Shown here: one piece after another, positions 30,444-35,899 of the stretch
How positions within the stretch are numbered: position 1 is the first letter of the stretch
How the letters are laid out: the number at the start of each line of letters is the position of its first letter
DNA from: an uncultured Planctomycetaceae bacterium
Lineage (GTDB): Bacteria; Planctomycetota; Planctomycetia; Pirellulales; UBA1268
DNA length: 35,899 bases
Assembly: GCA_903877395.1 (NCBI GenBank)
Contig: CAIRDU010000352.1
Coordinates: 1-35,899 of the forward strand
Reading direction: 5' to 3'
Notes under the pieces: generated by a model
Database searches by the model: none
The model's input: the letters and a program-made list of their open reading frames with translations, nothing else
What the model was told of the DNA's origin: nothing
Program-made: the position numbers and the translations under genes

Positions 30444-32054
30444 ATGCCAATCCCACATCAAAATAGCCCGTCACTTGAATCGGTCTCGCCAGCAGATACC
30501 TCAGGACTCAAGCATGGCATGTCGTCTCTGATTCGCACCACGCTCTGGGCAGGTCTGGTTGCAATCCTTCTCGGACTCGGCAGCGTGCCTTGGTTGTGTT
30601 CCAATCCGACGAGGATCTCGCAGTTCATCGCCAGAGCTGTGCCCGGGCTCAAAGCGGATGTCTCGATCGGCGCGGCCACGATTGGCTGGACGGGCCCAAT
30701 CGTGTTGGAAGACGTACGAATCGTTCCACGAAACGGTGCGAAGCAACCACTGGCAATCAAACGCATCCAGGGCAGCCACGGCCTGGCGGGCATGCTCCTT
30801 TCGCTTGGAGATCTGGGCCGGTTCCGCGTGGAGGGCCTGGAGACTGATATCGTTTTTGATGCCAACCGCGATTCCAACCTGACGGGTCTTTTTGTGCCCG
30901 AGTCAATTTCGCATGGCAACGCAATGCCCCGCTCAAAGACATCTGCCTCACAAACAGTTGGCGATCCTGCCATGCCCCCACCGACTGCTACACGCAGCCT
31001 AGTTCGATTTCATTTGGATCTGGAAGGCGTCGTGGTGAAAATCCGGGGACCGTGGGCCGAAGAGGTATGGGCAAGTGATCCAATCGATATCCATGCCAGC
31101 CTCGGTCCGGCAGCGGCAGGGGGTTTCAGCGAATGGTCGGTCCAGCCCGTGCAGCTTCTACGAGATGCAAAACTGGAGGCAAGCGTGGCACAGGGCGTGC
31201 TGGCCTACATTGTGCCGGCCATGGCCGACGCCACCCGCACGAGCGGCCGATTTTCTCTGCGGCTGGATGGCGCGACGCTGCCTGTAGGCTCGCCAGAATC
31301 TGCTCGATTGTCCGGCCTTCTTGAAATGCACGAGGTGAACTTGGGGCCGGGGCCGCTGGTGAAGGATATGTTGAAGGCCCTGCCGGGACGGATGCAACTG
31401 CCGACGTCGGTGCGAATTACCGATGAGTCTGCAGTGGAGTTTCGTGTGGCTGATCGACGTGTCTGGCACAAGGGACTTGAGTTTGGCGTGCCACTGACGC
31501 AGCTCGGGCAGAGGCTGGACGTGCATTCCAGCGGCTCGGTGGGGCTCGATGACAAATCGCTGGACCTCAAACTATCGCTGCCATTGCCGGTTGATATGCC
31601 CGCCGATCGACCGCTTTTGGCGGCGTTGGCAGGCAAGACATTTTCGATTCTCATCGGTGGATCGCTCGGAGAGCCAAAGGTGAACTTCGACGGGTCGATT
31701 CGAGCCTCGGCGGCCGCTGTCGTTTCGGATCGAGCCAAGCCCACCGTGCCAGAGACAGCCTCGAGCCCAGATAAAAAAACGGGCACTGCAGAAAAACTCG
31801 ATCAGTTGAAATCAAACCTGCCAGCAGATATCCGCAGCGATCCTTCCACCGATGCCATCATTGATTTGGTGGGGGGCATGATCGACGAAGTGGCCAAGCG
31901 GCGAGCGGACCGAGCGGCGGCAGTCGCGGAAGGGCCGGACGATACGACTGACCCGCAACAGCCTGTTCCACTCCGACGAGGCCGACTCCTACGGCGACTG
32001 GCGCAACCGCCTACGCCTGCCCCGCCGGTTGCTCCATCGCCTGTGTCTCCATAA
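30444..32054 (+). CDS. AsmA-like membrane-anchored protein
   Basis: A 536-residue protein with an N-terminal transmembrane segment (about 31-50) and a large exported portion rich in beta-strand sequence. The pattern right after the anchor (ISQFIARAVPGLKADVSIGAATIGWTGPIVLEDVRI) resembles AsmA-like and related lipid-transport or envelope-biogenesis proteins, where each strand pair repeats a G-x-I-x-L design. The C-terminal ~120 residues are charged and then Pro-rich (PPTPAPPVAPSPVSP). AGGAG lies about ten bases before ATG 30444. Assignment is by pattern only; the role in the planctomycete envelope is unknown. Confidence 0.6.
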   Translation: MPIPHQNSPSLESVSPADTSGLKHGMSSLIRTTLWAGLVAILLGLGSVPWLCSNPTRISQFIARAVPGLKADVSIGAATIGWTGPIVLEDVRIVPRNGAKQPLAIKRIQGSHGLAGMLLSLGDLGRFRVEGLETDIVFDANRDSNLTGLFVPESISHGNAMPRSKTSASQTVGDPAMPPPTATRSLVRFHLDLEGVVVKIRGPWAEEVWASDPIDIHASLGPAAAGGFSEWSVQPVQLLRDAKLEASVAQGVLAYIVPAMADATRTSGRFSLRLDGATLPVGSPESARLSGLLEMHEVNLGPGPLVKDMLKALPGRMQLPTSVRITDESAVEFRVADRRVWHKGLEFGVPLTQLGQRLDVHSSGSVGLDDKSLDLKLSLPLPVDMPADRPLLAALAGKTFSILIGGSLGEPKVNFDGSIRASAAAVVSDRAKPTVPETASSPDKKTGTAEKLDQLKSNLPADIRSDPSTDAIIDLVGGMIDEVAKRRADRAAAVAEGPDDTTDPQQPVPLRRGRLLRRLAQPPTPAPPVAPSPVSP

Positions 32055-32250
32055 AAAACACGTCGGTCGCAGAAGAACAATTGCAGGGCTTTCGCCACTG
32101 GAGTCTCCTTTCGTCCTGTGACTGTCGCGATCTGAAAAATGCGCGCGACATCCTCGATAACTTTTTTTGTAACCTCACAGAGTCAACCCGTACAAAATGC
32201 GGTTTCGTTTCCAAGCGTTCCTTTTGAGTTTTTTATTTGGAGATACTTTA
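32055..32250 (+). other. Intergenic interval with a weak hairpin
   Basis: No gene is supported. TGTCGCG (32123-32129) and CGCGACA (32144-32150) form a 7-base inverted repeat with a 14-base loop, and a T-run follows only after about 14 bases, so it is a poor terminator. The end of the interval carries TTTGGAGA, the ribosome binding site of the next gene. Confidence 0.3.
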
Positions 32251-33366
32251 ATGTCAAACATGGGTTGCGTGGGGCGGACGTCCCGAGTCTGGATGGTAGT
32301 GGCGTCTGTCGTGGCGTTCGTCGACTGGGGCCGCGAGGGTGTTGCTGGGCCACTGGATCTGGGTTGCGTTGCGGCCGATTCCAAATGGATTATGCATCTC
32401 GACATGGACGCTGCTAGGGAATCAACGGTGATGCAGCGAGCGTATGCGATGGCCGTCAAAATGCACCCGCACTCCGAGCATGTAATGGCTATGGTTTCCG
32501 GCATGACAGGCATGGATCCTCGCAAGGATCTACACGGCATCACGGCATACGGAATGGACGCCGACAAACGGAATGCTGTGATGATCGTGCATGCGGATGC
32601 CAGAAGAGACTTCCTGACGAAGATGGTGGAAAAAGCAACTGATCATAAAAAAAGCCAGTACGGCGACTATGTGTTGCACAGTTGGACCCACAAAGGCTGG
32701 CAGCGAGGCTGGTCTGGGCCAGCAGTGGGGGCATTTTTTAAGGACGATGTAATCGTCCTTGGTCGCACGGAAACCATCGTCAAGGCGGCGATCGATTTGC
32801 TTGCCGGTTCTGCGAAAGGAATCCCTGGAACCAGCGCGATGCTCTCTGGTCGCACTCGCCCCGGATCAATTTTGATTGCACGGGCAGTGGCCGTTGATCC
32901 AAACACCAGGTGCCCTGTACTCAAGCCCTGTTCAGCTTTTCGTGTTGCTTTTGGCGAGGACAAGGGAGCATTGTTTTATCGCGGCCAGTTGGAAATGCAA
33001 AACAACGAGGCTGCGGCGGACGTCGAGAGTGTTGTCAGAGGATTTGTTGCGTTAGCCTCACTCAAATACGGGAACGAGGAGGCCGTCAAACGCATCATGA
33101 AAGAAATAACAGTCGACACCGACAAGAGTGTCTGCACGATCCGCTGGGATGCATCGACTGATGACGCGTGGAGCGTCATGGAGCAAGCCGCCAAAACATG
33201 GGAACACAAGCGGCAGCAGCGGGCCATAAAAGGCATGCTGGGCCAGTGCCAACACTGCGATCAAGGTGGGTGCAAGGGTTGCCCGGAGCCTGGAAAATGC
33301 CCACTCGAAGCCGGACAGTCTGGTGGAGGTGCTGCCGAAAGGCCGCTTACGGAAGACGAATTTTAA
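32251..33366 (+). CDS. Exported protein with C-terminal cysteine cluster
   Basis: A 371-residue protein I do not recognise by name. It has an N-terminal signal region (about 12-26) and a ~300-residue soluble body with alternating strands and helices. The tail after residue ~320 reads GQCQHCDQGGCKGCPEPGKC, a C-X2-C-X4-C-X2-C-X5-C cluster that looks able to bind zinc or an iron-sulfur centre. The body contains paired stretches such as SKWIMHLDMDAARES and GSILIARAVAVDP. ATG 32251 is preferred to 32197 because TTTGGAGA lies seven bases before it and the signal region then begins properly. It converges on the small Cys/His-rich gene across a bidirectional terminator. Confidence 0.65.
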   Translation: MSNMGCVGRTSRVWMVVASVVAFVDWGREGVAGPLDLGCVAADSKWIMHLDMDAARESTVMQRAYAMAVKMHPHSEHVMAMVSGMTGMDPRKDLHGITAYGMDADKRNAVMIVHADARRDFLTKMVEKATDHKKSQYGDYVLHSWTHKGWQRGWSGPAVGAFFKDDVIVLGRTETIVKAAIDLLAGSAKGIPGTSAMLSGRTRPGSILIARAVAVDPNTRCPVLKPCSAFRVAFGEDKGALFYRGQLEMQNNEAAADVESVVRGFVALASLKYGNEEAVKRIMKEITVDTDKSVCTIRWDASTDDAWSVMEQAAKTWEHKRQQRAIKGMLGQCQHCDQGGCKGCPEPGKCPLEAGQSGGGAAERPLTEDEF

Positions 33367-33414
33367 GCGGCCGCAGAACGTTCCACGAGACATCCACGCT
33401 CCTGTTGGTCTACG

Positions 33415-33458
33415 AAAAAAGCCGGGCCTTCCCGAAGGAAGGCCCGGCCCATTTTTCT
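33415..33458. terminator. Strong bidirectional rho-independent terminator
   Basis: A perfect 12-base stem, GCCGGGCCTTCC-CGAA-GGAAGGCCCGGC, has AAAAAA before it and CATTTTTC after it. The T-run on each strand lets it stop transcription from both converging genes. Confidence 0.9.
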
Positions 33459-33531
33459 TACTTCAACTGACGCGACAACCTGTGACTCAGGGCAGGCACT
33501 TCAAAGTTGGCTCAGCTGTACAATGAAATTC

Positions 33532-33554
33532 TTCCAAGAAGAATCTTCTTGGAA
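33532..33554 (-). terminator. Hairpin just after the small Cys/His-rich gene
   Basis: TTCCAAGAAG-AAT-CTTCTTGGAA is a perfect 10-base inverted repeat starting about two bases past the stop codon on the minus strand. It is followed by GAATTTC rather than a clean T-run, so it may protect the mRNA 3' end or act as a weak terminator ahead of the strong one. Confidence 0.45.
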
Positions 33555-33555
33555 A

Positions 33556-33882
33556 TCATGTGGCAGCCGGGGCAGCCGGGGCAACCTCAGTTGGAACGCC
33601 TTCCGTAACGATCACACCCTCGCCGCCACATGCACCGCCGGCACAACCGCCGCATGCATTGACCTCGCCGCAACCGCTTTCGCAAGCTGGGGCAGCCGCC
33701 TCGCCGTGGCAACGGTTCTTGCGACCGTGGCAACGCTCGCGACGCTCGTGGTGCTTCCTACCATGGCAGCTCTTACGGCCATGGCAACCGTGGCCAGCAA
33801 CAGCACCCGAGTCACCGCCGATAAGGGCGATGGCAATCAATGCAAAGAACATAGCAACTGCAAATCCAAGAAAACGCTTCAT
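33556..33882 (-). CDS. Small secreted Cys/His-rich protein
   Basis: A 108-residue protein with a clear signal peptide (MKRFLGFAVAMFFALIAIAL, cleavage near AVAG). The mature part has nine cysteines and seven histidines: three CHGRK units plus a fourth CHG, then ACESGCGEVNACGGCAGGACGG. The Cys/His density suggests metal binding or disulfide cross-linking in the envelope. The tail is Ala/Pro-rich, partly from a short DNA repeat. The start is ATG 33882, with GGAGGA five bases upstream; the tracked GTG is one codon earlier. I know of no characterised homologue. Confidence 0.72.
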   Translation of the reverse strand: MKRFLGFAVAMFFALIAIALIGGDSGAVAGHGCHGRKSCHGRKHHERRERCHGRKNRCHGEAAAPACESGCGEVNACGGCAGGACGGEGVIVTEGVPTEVAPAAPAAT

Positions 33883-33885
33883 CAC

Positions 33886-34109
33886 ATTCCTCCAGTTAGA
33901 GACTTAAACGCCAATGCGTCCTAAAAGCCGTCACGAAACAACCTCGATCCGGGACGGCCACCGGACCTCAGCAAACAATTTCGAAGATCAACCCAAGGCA
34001 GAACTCCTTGGCAACCGGCTGCACTCCCCAGCAAGCACTGACGGTTGGCTAAGAGATTCTATCTGGGAAATCTGGGGGTTTAGGCTAACACCGGGAGTTT
34101 GACTGTCAA
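33886..34109 (-). promoter_or_regulatory. Candidate promoter and long leader of the Cys/His-rich gene
   Basis: On the minus strand a consensus TTGACA (34104-34109) is followed after 16 bases by TAGCCT (34082-34087), a poor -10. Transcription from there would leave a leader of about 190 bases before ATG 33882. The leader contains a small CCAAGG-AGTTCTG-CCTTGG hairpin near 33995-34013. No known riboswitch is recognised. Confidence 0.35.
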
Positions 34110-34185
34110 GAACGTGAAAAAAATGGGTGTTTTGGGGCGAATATGCCGCTTGTAGCGAAAAAGAGGCTTGCTTTTGGCTGCCTCC

Positions 34186-34224
34186 AAAAAAAACGGCCCC
34201 AGACCATTGAGTCTGGGGCCGTTT
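34186..34224 (-). terminator. Rho-independent terminator downstream of the 34265 gene
   Basis: AAACGGCCCCAGAC-CATTGA-GTCTGGGGCCGTTT is a perfect 14-base stem. On the minus strand it is followed by a run of T (AAAAAAAA on the plus strand at 34186-34193) and lies about 40 bases past the stop of the gene at 34265. Confidence 0.88.
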
Positions 34225-34264
34225 GAATAGATGTCCTGAGTCTTCGAACCGATTCACGAGACCC

Positions 34265-34954
34265 TTACTGGACGCTTTGAGCTGGCTTTTCGCCGCGAGC
34301 GGTACGTGGCTCGGCCGACTCTGCATCGGCCGCCTGTGCCCTTTTGTGTAATTCCTGGGCCACCAGTTCTTGTTTGGTGATCATGTCTTCGGGGTCTTCA
34401 AAATTGAGGAGCAAGGGCGGCATGTCCTCGAAGATCCGCATGGCCATGCCCACCACTCGCCAGCCCTCTGGATCCAAACGAACCACCCACACAACATTGT
34501 CTGTTGTCGTGAATCCATCGGAATCAGTGTCGGTCCAAGCTGTGCCCACATGAACAAGATCGTCTGCGTCACCCACCATCTCACAGTCGCGGATTGAGTA
34601 GGTGGCCGATGGGTTCACAGGCGGAGCCACTGACAGCCCCATTTCTTGAGTTTTTGCGCGAGCTACTTTTGTGAGCATCCCACTGGCAGCTTCCTCATCT
34701 CCGCGTTGAATCGCCTCCAGAAAGCCCACCACGGCTGCCTTCGCTGGCTCTGTGGCCGCTGACGACCCCAAACGACCGCCCGAGCAACCGGTCTGACTGA
34801 TCAGCGCTAGCATCAAGCATCCCGCCGTCAAACAGGCGGTTAAAAACAAGAGCGTGCGTGCATTTTTGCCACTGCTTTTCGGAGCTGGTGTTTTCTGGGC
34901 TGGAGTGTTTTTGGCAGGAGCCAGAGTTCCGAGAACAGCCTCTAAAGGTTTCAT
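34265..34954 (-). CDS. Membrane-anchored NTF2/SnoaL-like protein, function unknown
   Basis: A 229-residue protein with a 30-residue basic, Pro/Ala-rich start, one hydrophobic segment at about 34-55 ending in TGCSGG, and a soluble domain of ~130 residues. The domain (AVVGFLEAIQRGDEEAASGMLT, later VHVGTAWTDTD and WVVRLDPEGWRVVGM) has the layout of NTF2/SnoaL-like folds: helices with a small cavity and a curved sheet. The cysteine after the hydrophobic segment could be a lipid site, but QTGC is not a standard lipobox. ATG 34954 is preferred to the tracked 35020. The C-terminus is charged and disordered. No enzyme role can be named. Confidence 0.65.
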   Translation of the reverse strand: MKPLEAVLGTLAPAKNTPAQKTPAPKSSGKNARTLLFLTACLTAGCLMLALISQTGCSGGRLGSSAATEPAKAAVVGFLEAIQRGDEEAASGMLTKVARAKTQEMGLSVAPPVNPSATYSIRDCEMVGDADDLVHVGTAWTDTDSDGFTTTDNVVWVVRLDPEGWRVVGMAMRIFEDMPPLLLNFEDPEDMITKQELVAQELHKRAQAADAESAEPRTARGEKPAQSVQ

Positions 34955-35156
34955 AGTTTGGGTGACTCCGTGGATGTTTTGTGTGTTGGTCGAAGGCGGG
35001 GAAGGTGACGAAAGGACCACGGCCAGTCAAGCCGAAAAAATGCGTGGCTTGCCGCTCATTTCGCTGTTTCAATTTCGGTATAGTCTTGGAATCGCACACC
35101 GGAGTCGCAGACTGTTAAAAAACTGTGGTGGATTGTTTTTTCAATGCCCTGGAACG

Positions 35157-35792
35157 ATGAAGCGGAGAATTGATCTGATGCAGCGGTTCAGCCAGCGGCA
35201 CAAACGAAAAAATGACCAGCGATTCTGTAGAAATGCCTGGGGGACCGCGGCGGCGATGGTGTGCGGGGTGGTGGTCTGGATCTTGGTCGCCCCCCAGATG
35301 GCTGCCGCACAGATGGGCCGTGCGCGGCCCGTCGCAAAGGAGCGACTGCGAGCAACGCCACCTAGGCCAACGTGGGACAAGGCCTCACAAGCAAGTTTTT
35401 TTGACGACGCATTTCTCATGCTCACTGGCGATCGACCAGATTTTGCCTCGGTATCGGCACCAACACGTGCCGCGGCAACAGACTCGCCGCCGTCCGAATC
35501 GACTTCTACCGGTGGGTTTCGGTGGTCGTCTCTTGTCTCGCCGGACACGCTCGTCGACGAGATCAAAGACACGAAGGGACTCGTGACAGCAGCAGTCGCC
35601 TCTCCATCGGACTTCAAAGGAGGCGGGTACGACAAAGCCCGCGAGGGTTTTAGCTCGATCGCCTTAGCCTTCGGTGTGATTGCCGCTTACGATGGGGATG
35701 TGCGGTGGAAAAAAGATTCCGGCACGGCCCGCGATCTCTTTGCCCGCGTGGGCTTCAATTGTAAGGTTGGCACCGATCAATCGTTTTCCTAA
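35157..35792 (+). CDS. Exported planctomycete-type protein, apparently truncated by TAA
   Basis: A 211-residue reading frame with a long basic N-region, a hydrophobic signal segment (about 30-48, PQMAAAQ as cleavage region), a Pro/Ser/Thr linker, and a C-terminal domain from about residue 120. That domain (FRWSSLVSPDTLVDEIKD, GGGYDKAREGFSSIALAF, AAYDGDVRWKKDS, NCKVGTDQSF) matches a conserved planctomycete domain I recall from exported cytochrome-like proteins, though no heme motif is present here. The frame ends at TAA 35790-35792, yet the same frame stays open beyond it with family-like sequence, so the gene is probably interrupted. ATG 35178 is an alternative start with GGAG upstream. The 34954 gene is divergent. 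Confidence 0.6.
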   Translation: MKRRIDLMQRFSQRHKRKNDQRFCRNAWGTAAAMVCGVVVWILVAPQMAAAQMGRARPVAKERLRATPPRPTWDKASQASFFDDAFLMLTGDRPDFASVSAPTRAAATDSPPSESTSTGGFRWSSLVSPDTLVDEIKDTKGLVTAAVASPSDFKGGGYDKAREGFSSIALAFGVIAAYDGDVRWKKDSGTARDLFARVGFNCKVGTDQSFS

Positions 35793-35899
35793 TCGAGGGC
35801 TCGCGTAGCCGATCTCGAAACACTGCTCGATGGTAGTCCCCTCAAAACGCAAGCCGAACGGGAAGAGGACTTTCTCTGGAGCCAAGTGGCGGCCCGGCC
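35793..35899 (+). pseudogene. In-frame continuation after the TAA stop
   Basis: Thirty-five codons without a stop continue in the same frame to the window edge. They read SRARVADLETLLDGSPLK and then EREEDFLWSQVAAR, a helical, charged sequence that fits the expected end of the domain before the stop. It is either the 3' part of a gene broken by a nonsense change, a sequencing error at 35790, or a readthrough extension. The real end lies outside the window. Confidence 0.5.

Overview
The window reads as chromosomal DNA of a Planctomycetota bacterium, most likely a Pirellulales-type lineage. This is inferred from gene content: a secreted DUF1570-like peptidase, an N-terminally anchored protein of the MTSRERWTVYPLL type, an AsmA-like protein, many exported proteins with long low-complexity linkers, moderately high GC, and many genes without a clear Shine-Dalgarno sequence. 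No phage, transposase, CRISPR array or rRNA was seen. Most of the window is ordinary chromosomal housekeeping; the accessory part is the right third.

Left part (1-13.0 kb). A thioredoxin-like protein, a small membrane-anchored protein, tRNA-Arg(TCG) and an FHA-domain protein come first. Then rsmD (16S rRNA methyltransferase) diverges from a pair of exported protein-maintenance genes, a cyclophilin-type prolyl isomerase and a membrane-anchored methionine sulfoxide reductase B. A minus-strand arginine group follows (EcsC-family gene, then argB-argD-argF, with argB and argD overlapping). After it comes a tldD-tldE/pmbA pair whose TldD has a Tat-like N-terminus.

Centre (13.0-25.8 kb). A LysR regulator lies directly upstream of gltB and gltD (NADPH glutamate synthase). 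Next are a secreted gluzincin-like peptidase, a secreted thermonuclease-like protein with a long Pro/Gln/Ala linker and a strong inverted repeat in front of it, a GntP-family permease, and a small basic protein with five histone-H1-like hexapeptide repeats. tRNA-Gly(CCC) closes this part.

Right part (25.8-35.9 kb). A compact minus-strand operon encodes a STAS-domain protein fused to an unrecognised ~300-residue domain, then the permease, ATPase and substrate-binding protein of a TrpXYZ-like ABC importer. Overlapping stop/start codons link the first three genes and a rho-independent terminator ends the operon. It is the best candidate here for a poorly described system. Beyond it are an AsmA-like protein, an exported protein with a C-terminal Cys cluster, a strong bidirectional terminator, a tiny Cys/His-rich secreted protein, a membrane-anchored NTF2/SnoaL-like protein, and a planctomycete-type exported protein whose reading frame is cut by an in-frame TAA but stays open to the window edge.

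All family names come from reading motifs by eye; no database search was run.
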